Made by a program: the position numbers and the translations under genes. Below the pieces are notes generated by a model. That model had not been told where the DNA came from. It did not search any database and was given only the letters and a program-made list of their open reading frames with translations. 64,000 nucleotides of DNA. Origin: Actinomadura xylanilytica (lineage in GTDB: Bacteria > Actinomycetota > Actinomycetes > Streptosporangiales > Streptosporangiaceae). This document shows, one piece after another, positions 23,901-33,511 of the stretch. The stretch lies in assembly GCF_030283145.1 (NCBI RefSeq), contig NZ_JASNWE010000007.1:120148-184147 (forward strand). The letters are read 5' to 3'. Numbering within the stretch: position 1 is the stretch's first letter; every line of letters starts with the position of its first letter.

Positions 23901-25328
23901 TCAGAGGGGCAGGCCGGTGAGGATCATGACCTTCTCCTCGGTGTAGTCGGCCATCGCCGAGCGCAGGCCCTCGCGCCCGACGCCCGAGTCCTTCACCCCG
24001 CCGTAGGGCATCTGGTCGGCCCGGTAGGACGGGACGTCGCCGATCACGACGCCGCCGACCTCCAGCTCCTGGTGCGCCCGGAACGCGATGTCGAGGTTGC
24101 GGGTGAACACGCCCGCCTGGAGGCCGAACTTCGACGCGTTGACCAGGTCGAACGCCTCGTCGACCCCGTCCACCGCCTGGACCAGCAGGACCGGGCCGAA
24201 GACCTCCTCGCGGGAGATCTTGGCGTCGGCCGGCACGTCGGCGAGGACGGTCGGGGCGAACGCGGCGCCCTCGCGGGTGCCGCCCGCCAGGACGCGCGCG
24301 CCCGCGGCGACGGCCTCGTTCACCCAGGACTCGACGCGCTCGGCGGCGTCCTGGCTGACCAGCGGGCCGACCTGGGTCTTGTCGTCCCACGGGTCGCCGG
24401 TCACGAGGCTCTCGACCGCGTCGACCAGCTTGGGCACGAAGTCGTCGTACACGCTGCGGTCGACGAAGACGCGCTGGACCGCGATGCAGCTCTGCCCGGC
24501 CTGGTAGTTGGAGAACAGCCCGATGCGGGCCGCCGCCCAGTCGAGGTCGGAGTCGGCCAGCACGACCGCCGCGCCGTTGCCGCCGAGCTCGAGGGTGACG
24601 TGCTTGCGCGGCACCTTGTCATTGATCGCCCAGCCGACCGGGACCGAGCCGGTGAACGAGACGATCGGCAGCCGCGGGTCGTCGACGAGCGCGCCGGCCC
24701 GGTCGTTCGGCACCGGGAGGATGGAGAACATGCCCTCGGGCAGGTCGGTCTCGGCCAGCAGCTCGCCGAGGAGCAGCGCCGACAGGGGGGTGGCGGGGGC
24801 GGGCTTGACCACGATGGGCGCGCCCACCGCGATGGCCGGAGCGATCTTGTGCGCGGTCAGGTTGAGGGGGAAGTTGAACGGCGAGATGCCGAGCACCGGC
24901 CCCCGCACGGCGCGGGTGATGTAGGCCATCCGCCCGGTGGCGCCCGGGTCGGTGTCGAGGCGCTGCGTGGTGGCGCTCCAGCGGCGGGTCTCCTCGGCGG
25001 CGAACCGGAACGTGGAGATCGCCCGGGTCACCTCTCCGCGCGCCCACAGCAGCGGCTTGCCATTCTCGCCGGTGATGAGGCGGGCGACCTCCTCCGACCG
25101 CTCCTCCAGCCGCCTGGACACGTGCGCGAGCGCCTCGGCGCGGACGTGCAGCGGCAGCGCGGCGGCCTCCTTGCGCATTGCGTGCGCGGCCGCGAGCGCC
25201 TCCTCCACCTGCTCCGGGGTCGGAACGGAGGCGGCGCCGACCACGCGGCCGTCGTACGGGTGGGTAACGGTCAGCTCACCGTCACCGGTCGCGGGACGAC
25301 CGGCCAGCCAGAATGGGGTCACGTTCAT
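23901..25328 (-). CDS. NAD(P)-dependent aldehyde dehydrogenase
   Basis: A 475-residue ALDH-superfamily enzyme oxidising an aldehyde to the acid. The key residues are N152 in ISPFNFPLN, E247 in LELGGN and the nucleophile C281 in AGQSCIAV; EEVFGPV and the terminal YTEEKVMI segment are also typical. It most resembles the succinate-semialdehyde/lactaldehyde dehydrogenase-like group, but the substrate is not fixed. It lies 58 nt downstream of a PucR-type regulator on the same strand, which probably controls it; PucR family members govern purine, amine or GABA-type catabolism. Confidence 0.92.
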   Translation of the reverse strand: MNVTPFWLAGRPATGDGELTVTHPYDGRVVGAASVPTPEQVEEALAAAHAMRKEAAALPLHVRAEALAHVSRRLEERSEEVARLITGENGKPLLWARGEVTRAISTFRFAAEETRRWSATTQRLDTDPGATGRMAYITRAVRGPVLGISPFNFPLNLTAHKIAPAIAVGAPIVVKPAPATPLSALLLGELLAETDLPEGMFSILPVPNDRAGALVDDPRLPIVSFTGSVPVGWAINDKVPRKHVTLELGGNGAAVVLADSDLDWAAARIGLFSNYQAGQSCIAVQRVFVDRSVYDDFVPKLVDAVESLVTGDPWDDKTQVGPLVSQDAAERVESWVNEAVAAGARVLAGGTREGAAFAPTVLADVPADAKISREEVFGPVLLVQAVDGVDEAFDLVNASKFGLQAGVFTRNLDIAFRAHQELEVGGVVIGDVPSYRADQMPYGGVKDSGVGREGLRSAMADYTEEKVMILTGLPL

Positions 25329-25386
25329 GCGTTCACGCTATCTCCGGCGGGCCCGGATGGGAGCCTCCAGGATGTCCAATCCGAGC

Positions 25387-26850
25387 CTACGGGTTGGCCG
25401 TGATGGCGAGCGCGATCCAGAGCTCCGCCCGGATCGCCGGATCGTCCAGGTCGCGCCCCAGCAGTTCGGCGGTCTTGCGCATCCGTGTCCGCAGGGTGTG
25501 GCGGTGCACGCCCAGCGCGCGCGCAGCCGCCTCACCCTGCCCGTTCGCCGCCACGTAGGCGCGCAGCGAAGTGATCAGAGCGGGGTCCTCGGCGTGCAGC
25601 GGAGCCAGCAGGGCCGCCGCGAACCCCTGGGCGAGATCGCGGTCGAGAAGGCCCAGAATTCCCTGTCCGGGCAGGTCCGAGTGACGCATCACACCGTGCG
25701 GACGGTCGGCGGACGTGCGGAGGCGGCGCGCGGCCGTCAGCGCCTGCTCGGCCTGCCGGAGCGCATCGTTCAGGGCGTCGCCGAACGGTTCGATGTCGGT
25801 GGGGTCGCTCGCTCCCACGGGCCCCTGCGCCTGGGCGAGCGCGATGACGTGGTCGGCCTGCCCTTCCGGGACGATGACCGCGCAGTGGCCGGGCATGGGC
25901 ACGGCCAGGGCGCGCTCGCCTGCGGGATCGGCCTCCAGCGCGTCCAGAATGGCGGCCCCGCCGGCACAGGCCAGCACGCGGACGGGCGATGGTGGTAGCG
26001 CGGGGCTGTGCGGCGGCAGGCCGAGCAGCAGTGCCGCGAGTGTCGCCCGAAGCTCCCGGCCGGTACGGGGTGTCTCCGATTGCAGGGTCAGCAACGCCAC
26101 GGCGGAGCCGACGATCGTGTGGGCGACATGGGGCAGCGGGTCGTCCGTCCCTACTGCGAGATACCCGCGCGGCCTTCCGCCGAGGCCGATCCGCTGGAGG
26201 ACGACGTACCCGTCCCGTCCGGACAGGGCGATGCTGGACGGCCCGGTGGTGGAGGGCCGCGCGCCTTGCAGGCGGGCGATCTCAGAGGCCAGGTCGGCGG
26301 CGCGCTGGCGGGCACGGGCGGGCTCCGCGTGCCGCACGGCGCCGGACGGGTCGAGGAGCAGCGCCCAGCCGCCGAGCTCGCGCGCGAGGCGCGCCACCAG
26401 GGTGCCGGGGCCTCGGAGAGCGGCACGGGTCAGCTCCCGCTGGGCCTGGAACGCCCGGGTGACGTCCTCGTACCACTCGGCGGCGAGCAGCCGCGAGACC
26501 GCCTTGCCGATGGCGATGAACGGGGTGGGGCGCGGCACCTCCAGGAGGGGGAGCCCCTGTTGGCGGGCCGCGTCGACCAGTTCGGGGGGCGGGGCGGCGT
26601 GAATGACCCCGACTGCGAAGCCCAGGCCCGCCACACCCCGAGTGACGAGCCGCGTGACGTAGGACGCGGCGTTCTCGGAGGTGAGGCGCATACCGGTGGT
26701 GAGGACCAGCTCCCCGCCCTCCAGGAAGGGAGTGGGGTCCTCGAGCTCGCTCACCGCGACCCACCTGACCGGAGCGTCCGGACGCGTCGCTGTGAGTAGC
26801 CGCAGTCCCAGTTGGGGGAGTGCGGCCACGGTCGCGAGGGTGGGCGGCAT
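25387..26850 (-). CDS. PucR family transcriptional regulator
   Basis: A 487-residue regulator with the PucR architecture: an N-terminal ligand-sensing domain (about 1-130, with PTPFLEGGELVLTTGMRL and LPLLEVPRPTPF), a GGDEF-like middle region and a C-terminal helix-turn-helix (GQGEAAARALGVHRHTLRTRM). ATG at 26850 is chosen because GGGGAG lies 5-6 nt upstream; a start at 26877 would add nine residues. The family activates catabolic genes in response to substrates such as purines, polyamines or GABA. The aldehyde dehydrogenase gene immediately downstream is the likely target. Confidence 0.9.
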   Translation of the reverse strand: MPPTLATVAALPQLGLRLLTATRPDAPVRWVAVSELEDPTPFLEGGELVLTTGMRLTSENAASYVTRLVTRGVAGLGFAVGVIHAAPPPELVDAARQQGLPLLEVPRPTPFIAIGKAVSRLLAAEWYEDVTRAFQAQRELTRAALRGPGTLVARLARELGGWALLLDPSGAVRHAEPARARQRAADLASEIARLQGARPSTTGPSSIALSGRDGYVVLQRIGLGGRPRGYLAVGTDDPLPHVAHTIVGSAVALLTLQSETPRTGRELRATLAALLLGLPPHSPALPPSPVRVLACAGGAAILDALEADPAGERALAVPMPGHCAVIVPEGQADHVIALAQAQGPVGASDPTDIEPFGDALNDALRQAEQALTAARRLRTSADRPHGVMRHSDLPGQGILGLLDRDLAQGFAAALLAPLHAEDPALITSLRAYVAANGQGEAAARALGVHRHTLRTRMRKTAELLGRDLDDPAIRAELWIALAITANP

Positions 26851-27074
26851 CAGGCTCCCCAGGGCTCGGCGGCGCATTGTGCACTTCGTCCGGTCCAGCG
26901 GATGTTTTTCGCCGTTCCGTCTGTTTCAGGCTAGACGGTGGGCGCCCTATGTTCACGCCATGGCCGGCCGGGCCCACGGTCCCTGCTGACGCCACCCCCC
27001 GACGGCCGGCGGCCGACCGGCTGCTGGACGGCGGCCCGCCACGGCCGGCGGGGTGGAGACCCTGCGCGCCCGTG

Positions 27075-28664
27075 TCAACGCACGCGGGCGCGCAGGGCGG
27101 ACTTGTCGACCTTCCCGGCGGGCAGCAAAGGGAGCTCGGCGATGATCTCGATCCGCTTGGGCACCTTGTAGTTGGCCAGGTGCGCGCGGGCGTGCTCGGT
27201 GAGCGCCTCCGGGGTGAGCGCGCTGCCGGGACGCGCCACGACGAACGCGGCGCCCACCTCGTGGTAGACGGGGTGGGGCATCGGGACCACCGCGACCGCC
27301 GCGACGTCCGGGTGCTCCTCCAGCGCGACCTCGATCTCGCGCGGGTACACGTTGTAGCCCCCCGACTTGAACATCTCCTTGAGCCGTCCGACCAGGGTGA
27401 TGTTGCCGTCGGGACGGACCACCGCGAGGTCGCCCGTCCGCAGGAAGCCGTCCTCGGTGAACGCCTCGGCGGTCGCCTCCGGCAGTCCCAGGTAGCCGCT
27501 CATCACGCACGGGTTGCGCAACTGGATCTCACCCGGCGTGCCCGCCGGGACGGGCGTCCCGGCGGGATCGACCAGGCGCAGCTCCAGCCGCGGATCGGGC
27601 CGGCCGATCGTCGACGCGAGGGTCTCGTCGTCGGCGTCCGGATCGTTGTAGGCGACCGAAACGCAGCTCTCGGTGAGCCCGTACACCGTGCTGAGCCGCG
27701 CGCCCGTGGCGCGCAGCCGCGCGACCATGTCGCGCGGCATCGGCGCGCCGCCCCACCCGATGTGGGTGAGCGAGGACAGGTCCGCCGTGGCGAACTCGGG
27801 CCGCGCCGCGACGAGCTGGAACATCGTCGGGATCTGCCCCCAGAGCGTGATCCCGGCCCGTTCGATGGCGGCCAGGACGCCCGCGGGATCGAAGTCCTCC
27901 ATGAAGCAGACGGCACCGCCCATCGCCAGCGGCACCGACACCACGTCCATGACGCCGCCGACATGGTTGACCGGGAGGTTCGCCAGGGCCACGGCGAGGG
28001 AGTGGTACTGCCTGGTGCCCTGGAGCCGGCAGCCCTCGGCGAAGGCGCGATGGCTGATGACGGCGCCCTTCGGCCGTCCCGTGGTCCCGGAGGTGTAGAT
28101 GATGAGCGCCGGATCGTCCGGGGACACGGCTCCAGTGCCGTCTCCCGCGGAATTCTCCGCGCGGGAGAGGAAGTCGTTCAAGGGGACGGCGCCGGGCAGC
28201 TCCCCGGTGAGCGCGACCACTTCCCGGATGGACGGGGCGGCCGTGCGCAGTGCCGCGACGTCGTCGGCATAGGACCGTCCCGCGTGCTCGGCGAGGGAGG
28301 CCAGCAGCACAGGGCCGCTGTCGGTGACGACGTGCAGGAGCTCGTCCCGCGTGTAGCGCGGGTTGAGGCCGATCCAGACCGCGCCGATCCGCGACATGGC
28401 GAGGAAGAGCGTCAGGAACTCGGGACGGGGCGTCGTCAGCACCGCGACCCGGTCGCCCGGCCCGACACCGGACGCCCGCAGGGCCGCGGCACAGCGAGCC
28501 ACGTCCGCGGCGGCCTCGCCGTAGGTACGGCGTGCTCCACCGAAATCTTCGAGCAGCGCACCGGGCTGCTGGGCCGCCCAGTGGTCGAGGAAGTCCACCA
28601 CCCTGTCTGCGGCCGGGACGACGCCCTCACCGGGCAGCGGCGCTGCGGCGGGCAGGTCAGGCAT
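27075..28664 (-). CDS. Acyl-CoA synthetase (AMP-forming ligase)
   Basis: A 529-residue ANL-superfamily ligase that activates a carboxylic acid as acyl-AMP and then acyl-CoA. YTSGTTGRPKGA is the P-loop, YGLTE the acyl-adenylate motif, TGDLAVVRPDG the adenosine-binding part and GRLKEMFKSGG the hinge; the catalytic lysine is in PAGKVDKSAL near the C terminus. The open frame extends upstream into the previous gene, but the ATG at 28664 overlaps the MaoC-like stop by 8 nt and gives a normal N terminus. It is third in the permease-MaoC-ligase operon. Size and motifs fit medium-chain or aromatic acid ligases. Confidence 0.93.
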   Translation of the reverse strand: MPDLPAAAPLPGEGVVPAADRVVDFLDHWAAQQPGALLEDFGGARRTYGEAAADVARCAAALRASGVGPGDRVAVLTTPRPEFLTLFLAMSRIGAVWIGLNPRYTRDELLHVVTDSGPVLLASLAEHAGRSYADDVAALRTAAPSIREVVALTGELPGAVPLNDFLSRAENSAGDGTGAVSPDDPALIIYTSGTTGRPKGAVISHRAFAEGCRLQGTRQYHSLAVALANLPVNHVGGVMDVVSVPLAMGGAVCFMEDFDPAGVLAAIERAGITLWGQIPTMFQLVAARPEFATADLSSLTHIGWGGAPMPRDMVARLRATGARLSTVYGLTESCVSVAYNDPDADDETLASTIGRPDPRLELRLVDPAGTPVPAGTPGEIQLRNPCVMSGYLGLPEATAEAFTEDGFLRTGDLAVVRPDGNITLVGRLKEMFKSGGYNVYPREIEVALEEHPDVAAVAVVPMPHPVYHEVGAAFVVARPGSALTPEALTEHARAHLANYKVPKRIEIIAELPLLPAGKVDKSALRARVR

Positions 28665-29130
28665 CGGCGGCCTCCACGGACTCGTCCACGAAGAACGTGA
28701 TCCAGTCAGCGACCATCGCGGGACTGTCGGCGCCCTCCACCTCGAGAACGTTACGCGTGAGGACGCGCGTACGGCCGGGGGCCTTCTCGTGGGCTTCGAG
28801 CAGCTCGGCGCGCAGCCGTACCCGCTCGCCGGTGAGGACCGGCCGCAGGAACCGCACCTTGTCCACGCCGTAATTGAGCCCGTACGCTCCGCTGTTCTCA
28901 AGCTTCAGGTCGCGCTTGTGGAACGCCACGATCATCGACAGCAGCAGGAAGCCCGAGACGAGCCGCTCGCCGTAGGGGTCGCCGTTGGACGGCGGACGTC
29001 CCAGGAAGTCCTCGCGCAGGAAGGTGGCCTTGCCGAACGCCTGCTCGTCGGAGAGGTCCAGCGTGAGCCAGTCGGAGCAGAACAGCTCCGTGCCGGCGAG
29101 CGAGGGGAGCTGGGCGAGTGTGTAGGTCAT
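28657..29130 (-). CDS. MaoC-like hot-dog fold protein (putative enoyl-CoA hydratase/thioesterase)
   Basis: A 157-residue hot-dog protein. GERLVSGFLLLSMI and FLRPVLTGERVRLRAELLE are the central helix and following strands typical of MaoC-type (R)-hydratases. The usual catalytic Asp-His pair of MaoC (D-x4-H) is not obvious: the helix region reads GDPYGERLVSG, so activity is uncertain. The start overlaps the permease stop (ATGA) and the end overlaps the ligase start, so all three are translationally coupled. It probably acts on the CoA ester made by the ligase. Confidence 0.75.
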   Translation of the reverse strand: MTYTLAQLPSLAGTELFCSDWLTLDLSDEQAFGKATFLREDFLGRPPSNGDPYGERLVSGFLLLSMIVAFHKRDLKLENSGAYGLNYGVDKVRFLRPVLTGERVRLRAELLEAHEKAPGRTRVLTRNVLEVEGADSPAMVADWITFFVDESVEAADA

Positions 29131-30647
29131 CGCTGTCCTTCGTCTTCGGTGATGTTCGATGCGGCCGGCGACGCCCCGGCGGGCGAGGCCCCCGCGGCGC
29201 CTGCGGTGCGGCCTCCGGGCCCGTCACCCTCGCCGCTCTGGTCGCTGTCGGTGCCGGAGTGGCCGATCCGGGCGTACCGCACGGGATCGGTGCCGCGCAG
29301 CCGCAGCGCGTACAGGGAGGCGGCGATGGCGAGCACGATGACCGCGTACGGGAGGGAGTTGATGAACAGCGCGTCGGAGTCGGCGAGCGTGTCGAAGTTG
29401 ATCAGCAGCAGGACCGTGGCGGTGAGCAGCCCCAGGCAGCCGATCAGCGGCGCGGCCAGGGTCCGCAGGTACCGGCGGTCGCCCTTGCGGCGGAAGTGCG
29501 CGACGATCGCGACCGCGGCGAACGCCTGGAGCAGCACGATGCCCAGCGTGGACAGCCCGCTCATGATCGTGACGAGGTTGCGGTACGGGTCCAGCCCGGC
29601 GACCGCGAACGCGGCGACCACGATCAGCGTGAAACCGGCCTGGGCGAGGCTCGCGGTGTACGGCGAGCCGTGCCGGGGGTGCACCCGGCCGAGCCGCGCC
29701 GGCGCCAGCCCGTCCCTGGCCAGCGTGAAGACGTACCGCCCGGCCGCGTTGTGCGCCGACAGCAGGGAGGCGAACACGCTGGTGATCACCAGCAGCCCGA
29801 AGACGGCCTTCATCCCGTCGCCGAGCAGGTCCCCGGCCAGGTTGAGGAACAGGTCGCCGCCCTGTTCCTCGGCCGCACGCTGGGCCTGGTCCGCGCCGAT
29901 CGCGCCGACCGTCATCCAGCTCGTCAGCGTGTAGAACAGCCCGATCACGATGACGGCCGCGTAGGTGGCGCGGGGGACCGTGCGGGACGGGTTCGGGGTC
30001 TCCTCGGCGTACAGCGCGGCCGACTCGTACCCGGCGAACGACCCGAAGGCGAACATGAACGCCACCCCGGGCGCCCCGGCCAGGATCGTGGACGGCTCGA
30101 AGGAGGCCGCGGCGAAGGCGTCCATCCCCTTCTGCGCGATCACCGCCACGTCGAAGACGAACAGGATGCCGACCTCGCACGTCATCAGCACCGCCAGCAC
30201 CTTGGCCGACAGGTTCGCGCTGCGGAAGCCGAGCGCCGACATGACCGCGACGCCGGCCGCGCTCCACGCCCACCAGGGGCCAGGGACGCCGGCGGCGCTG
30301 GTGAGGAAGTAGCCGATGCCGCCGGCGAGCGCGGCGACCAGCGCGTTGTAGGCGATGAGCGCGAAGACCGCGCCCGCCGCGGCGACCGGCCGGCCGAGAC
30401 CGCGGGCGATGTAGGCGTAGAAGCCGCCTCCGCCGGTCACGGTGCGGGCGATGGTCGCGTACCCGACCGAGAAGCACAGCAGCGTCACGGTGGCGACGAG
30501 GTAGGCGCCGGGCACGCCCGCGCCGTTGCCCGCGCCCATCGACAGCGGCACCGTGCCGGCCATGGCGACCAGCGGCGCCGCCGCGGCCACCACGAGAAAG
30601 ACGATCTTCGGGGTGCTCAGGTTTCTGCTGAGCGCGCCTGCCGTCAT
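29127..30647 (-). CDS. APC-family amino acid/amine permease
   Basis: A 506-residue permease with 12 to 14 hydrophobic segments. The N-terminal AAAAPLVAMAGTVP and GGGGFYAYIARGLGRP, and FAGYESAALYAEETPNP in the middle, are APC superfamily landmarks. A Gly/Ser/Ala-rich cytoplasmic tail follows the last helix. AAGGAG lies 5 nt before the ATG at 30647, so I prefer it to the GTG at 30653. It leads the operon with the MaoC-like protein and the ligase, suggesting import of the compound that is then activated. Its promoter lies at a TetR-type operator. Confidence 0.9.
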   Translation of the reverse strand: MTAGALSRNLSTPKIVFLVVAAAAPLVAMAGTVPLSMGAGNGAGVPGAYLVATVTLLCFSVGYATIARTVTGGGGFYAYIARGLGRPVAAAGAVFALIAYNALVAALAGGIGYFLTSAAGVPGPWWAWSAAGVAVMSALGFRSANLSAKVLAVLMTCEVGILFVFDVAVIAQKGMDAFAAASFEPSTILAGAPGVAFMFAFGSFAGYESAALYAEETPNPSRTVPRATYAAVIVIGLFYTLTSWMTVGAIGADQAQRAAEEQGGDLFLNLAGDLLGDGMKAVFGLLVITSVFASLLSAHNAAGRYVFTLARDGLAPARLGRVHPRHGSPYTASLAQAGFTLIVVAAFAVAGLDPYRNLVTIMSGLSTLGIVLLQAFAAVAIVAHFRRKGDRRYLRTLAAPLIGCLGLLTATVLLLINFDTLADSDALFINSLPYAVIVLAIAASLYALRLRGTDPVRYARIGHSGTDSDQSGEGDGPGGRTAGAAGASPAGASPAASNITEDEGQR

Positions 30648-30689
30648 GCGCACTCCTTGGAGGAGGAGGGATCTCGGAGGAGATCGAGT

Positions 30690-30718
30690 AAACCTAAATC
30701 TGATTCAGATTCAGGTTT
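30690..30718. promoter_or_regulatory. Near-perfect 14-1-14 TetR operator
   Basis: AAACCTAAATCTGA-T-TCAGATTCAGGTTT matches as a dyad at 13 of 14 pairs, centred on 30704 between the divergent permease and tetR starts. It is the most AT-rich stretch of the region. Confidence 0.8.
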
Positions 30719-30739
30719 GTCACGATACGCTGCGGACCC

Positions 30740-31378
30740 ATGAGTGGCAAGACGGCCGAGGAGAATCCGGCGATGCGGCGCACCCCGACCCAGCGGCGCA
30801 GCAGGGAGCGGGTCCGCCAGATCCTCGAAGCGTCCGGTGAGCTGCTCGAAGAGGGCGGCCATGACGCGCTGACCACCTCCGCGGTCGCCGAGCGCGCCGA
30901 TATCTCCGTCGCCTCGATCTACCAGTTCTTCCCCAACGTCGAAGCGATCATCGAGACGCTGGCCGAGCAGTGGACCGAGGGGTTCGTGGCGATCCTCGCG
31001 GGCGTGGCGGCGGACGGCCCCGCGCCGACGGCGGGCGAGGCCGCCGACCGCGTCATCGACGCCTTCGTGGCCTACTTCCGCGAGCGCCACGGTTTCCGCA
31101 CCGTGTGGTTCGGCGGGGGCCTGCGCGGCGCCGCGCGCAGACTCGACCGGCAGAGCAACCAGGCCCTGGCCGAACGCCTCCTCGGGCTGTGGGGGCACTG
31201 GTACGGCCTGCCCGACACCCCGGCCGCCCGTTCCGCGGCGCGGGCGGCGGTCGCCATTGCCGACGCGCTGCTGGCCCTGGCGTTCCGCGAGGACCGCCAA
31301 GGCGACGAGGCCCTGATCGCGGAGACCAAACGGGCGGTGCGCGCCTATACCGCCGATGTAGTGGCCGAACTGAGCTGA
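30740..31378 (+). CDS. TetR family transcriptional regulator
   Basis: A 212-residue repressor-type protein. RRTPTQRRSRERVRQILEAS begins the DNA-binding domain, and TTSAVAERADISVASIYQFF is the helix-turn-helix with its typical Tyr-x-Phe-Phe end. The C-terminal half is a helical ligand pocket. It is divergent from the permease operon over a 92-nt gap holding a near-perfect palindrome. The likely inducer is the imported acid or its CoA ester. TACGCT about 9 nt before the ATG suggests a very short leader. Confidence 0.93.
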   Translation: MSGKTAEENPAMRRTPTQRRSRERVRQILEASGELLEEGGHDALTTSAVAERADISVASIYQFFPNVEAIIETLAEQWTEGFVAILAGVAADGPAPTAGEAADRVIDAFVAYFRERHGFRTVWFGGGLRGAARRLDRQSNQALAERLLGLWGHWYGLPDTPAARSAARAAVAIADALLALAFREDRQGDEALIAETKRAVRAYTADVVAELS

Positions 31379-31423
31379 CGGCCCGCCCGGAGAGACTGTC
31401 CGGACGGACCGTCGGGAGAAGCG

Positions 31424-32443
31424 TCAGCCGCGGGCCAGGGAGGGGTGCTCCCGGCGCGGGGCGTCGGCGAGGCCGTACAGCTCGGCCACCAGGTCGTACG
31501 AGCGCAGCCGGTCGGCCTGCTCGAACGTCGACGTCGTCACCATCACCTCGTCCACGGCGGTCTGCTCCAGCAGCGCGTCGAGCTGCTGCCGGACCGTGTC
31601 GGGGCTGCCCAGGACCTGCCCCGCCAGCCGTGAGTCGATGATCTGCCGGTCGACCGGCGTGTACGGGTACGCCGCCGTCTCCTCGGGGGTCGGCAGCGGG
31701 CCGGGACGCCCGGAGCGGAGCCGCAGGAGCGACAGCGCCTGCGGGGCCGCCAGCTCGCGCGCCCGCGCGTCGGTGTCCGCGGCCGTCACCGATACGGCGA
31801 TCATCGAGTACGGGGCCTCCAGGACGGCGGAGGGACGGAACGAGTCGCGGTAGAGCGCCAGCGCCGGAAGCGTGTTCTCCGCGCTGAAGTGGTGCGCGAA
31901 CGCGAACGGGAGGCCGAGCAGCCCGGCCAGCCGCGCGCTGAACCCGCTCGAACCGAGCAGCCACATCGGCGGCCCGTTGCCGGCCGCGGGGGTCACCTTG
32001 CTGTCCGCGCCGAAGTACTCGCGCAGCTCCACGACCTGCTCGGGGAAGTCGTCCACCGACAGCGCGTCCGGCGAGCGGCGCAGCGCCCGCGCGGTGGCCG
32101 CGTCGGTTCCCGGAGCGCGCCCCAGCCCGAGGTCGATCCGTCCCGGGTACAGCGCCTCCAGGGTCCCGAACTGCTCGGCCACCACCATCGGCGCGTGGTT
32201 GGGCAGCATGATCCCGCCCGACCCCACCCGCAGCCGGGACGTGGCCGCCGCGACCTGCCCGATCAGCACCGCCGTCGCAGAACTGGCGATCCCGGGCATC
32301 GCGTGGTGCTCGGCCAGCCAGTACCGGTGAAAGCCGAGGCCCTCGGTGTGCCGGGCCAGCTCCAGGGTGTTCCGCAGGGCCTGCGCGGACGTGGAACCGC
32401 CGGCGACGGGGGCCACATCGAGGACGGAGAAGGGAATGCTCAT
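31424..32443 (-). CDS. LLM-class flavin-dependent oxidoreductase
   Basis: A 339-residue luciferase-like protein of the MsnO8/YhbW-type subfamily. FSVLDVAPVAGGST at the start, HRYWLAEHHAMPGIASSATAV, VGSGGIMLPNHAPMVVAEQFG and GRIDLGLGRAPGTD are diagnostic; WLLGSSGFSARLA forms the flavin-phosphate site. These proteins use reduced FMN or F420. ATG at 32443 has only a weak ribosome binding site. No partner reductase is adjacent. Confidence 0.92.
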   Translation of the reverse strand: MSIPFSVLDVAPVAGGSTSAQALRNTLELARHTEGLGFHRYWLAEHHAMPGIASSATAVLIGQVAAATSRLRVGSGGIMLPNHAPMVVAEQFGTLEALYPGRIDLGLGRAPGTDAATARALRRSPDALSVDDFPEQVVELREYFGADSKVTPAAGNGPPMWLLGSSGFSARLAGLLGLPFAFAHHFSAENTLPALALYRDSFRPSAVLEAPYSMIAVSVTAADTDARARELAAPQALSLLRLRSGRPGPLPTPEETAAYPYTPVDRQIIDSRLAGQVLGSPDTVRQQLDALLEQTAVDEVMVTTSTFEQADRLRSYDLVAELYGLADAPRREHPSLARG

Positions 32444-32635
32444 GAACAGTGCCAACCCGCCCGCGCCACGTCGTCTTCCCGCCGCCGGGCAAAAAGGCGG
32501 GGCGCGGCGTCCCGGGCACAGCGGGCCCCGCGGACCGGCCTCCACCGGAGGACGAACCGCCCCGGCGGCCCCGGCCGAAACGCCACGCCCGGTGACGGCG
32601 ATACCCCAGGGAGTGCCCGAGAGGGGTGAACGCCC

Positions 32636-33433
32636 GTGCCCAACGAGTCGCCCATCGGAACCGAATACGCCCGCACCCGCGACATCATCGCCGTCGCCGT
32701 CCTGCTCATCGCGCTCGCCGCGGTGCTGATCGTGATCCTGGTCCAGGTCTGGCCGCCCGCCCCCTCCCTCGCCCCCGACGGCCGCCCCGAGCTGCCGCCC
32801 AGCGCCACCACCGCCCGGCTCCCCGGCTGGTCCCCGCGGCTGAGCCGCGAGACGGGCCTGTTCGTCATCGTCCTCGCGGCCGGGATGCTGGGCGCGACGG
32901 TGCACGCGCTCCGATCGCTCTACTGGTACGTCGGCAACCGCTCGCTGCGCCGGAGCTGGCTGATGATGTACCTCTTCCTGCCGTTCATCGGCGGTCTGCT
33001 CGGCCTGATCGTCTACCTGGTCCTGCGCGGCGGCCTCACCTCGCCGGCCGGCGGCACCTCCGACATCAACCCGTACGGGATCACCGCCATCGCCGCACTG
33101 GTCGGCCTGTTCTCCCAGGAGACCGCCGAGAAGCTGCGCTCGGTCTTCGGCACCCTGCTCGCCCCGGCCCAGACCGGCCGGGACCAGGCGTTGCCCCCGA
33201 GGGTCGACGGCATCGACCCCGTCTCCGGCGAGGCCGGCACCACCGTCACCCTCCGCGGCACCGGCCTGGGCTCGGCCTCCAGAGTGCGCTTCGGCGATGC
33301 CGAGTCGCCGGCCACGGACGTGACCGACACCCAGGTGCGCACCACGGTCCCGAGCGGCGCCGCCAGCGGCCGTCCCGTCGTCGTCACCCCCACCGGCAAC
33401 GCCCCGAGCCCCGAGGACTTCACCGTCCAGTGA
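32636..33433 (+). CDS. Membrane protein with C-terminal IPT/TIG domain
   Basis: A 265-residue protein. Membrane segments lie at about 16-37, 78-97 and 108-130. From about 185 to the end is an IPT/TIG immunoglobulin-like domain: PPRVDGIDPVSGEAGTTVTLRGTGLGSASRVRFG, then VRTTVPSGAASGRPVVVTP. Such domains often bind carbohydrate or protein. GAGGGG precedes the GTG at 32636. The segment between, NPYGITAIAALVGLFSQETAEKLRSVFGTLL, resembles a helical hairpin found in other TIG-linked membrane proteins. The role is unknown. Confidence 0.82.
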   Translation: MPNESPIGTEYARTRDIIAVAVLLIALAAVLIVILVQVWPPAPSLAPDGRPELPPSATTARLPGWSPRLSRETGLFVIVLAAGMLGATVHALRSLYWYVGNRSLRRSWLMMYLFLPFIGGLLGLIVYLVLRGGLTSPAGGTSDINPYGITAIAALVGLFSQETAEKLRSVFGTLLAPAQTGRDQALPPRVDGIDPVSGEAGTTVTLRGTGLGSASRVRFGDAESPATDVTDTQVRTTVPSGAASGRPVVVTPTGNAPSPEDFTVQ

Positions 33434-33511
33434 CCACGGCACCGTCCGCGCGCCGCCGGAGCCGGGCCGGCCGCGCCGCCTGCGCCGCTGCGGCCGGGGC
33501 GGTCCCGGGCG

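Noticed and set aside
26820..28700. 626-residue plus-strand frame opposite the acyl-CoA ligase
   Set aside because: No recognisable motif; the ligase on the other strand is complete.
30740..31378. TetR as regulator of the convergent luciferase-like gene
   Set aside because: The operator lies on the divergent permease side; the luciferase-like gene is convergent and has its own upstream region.
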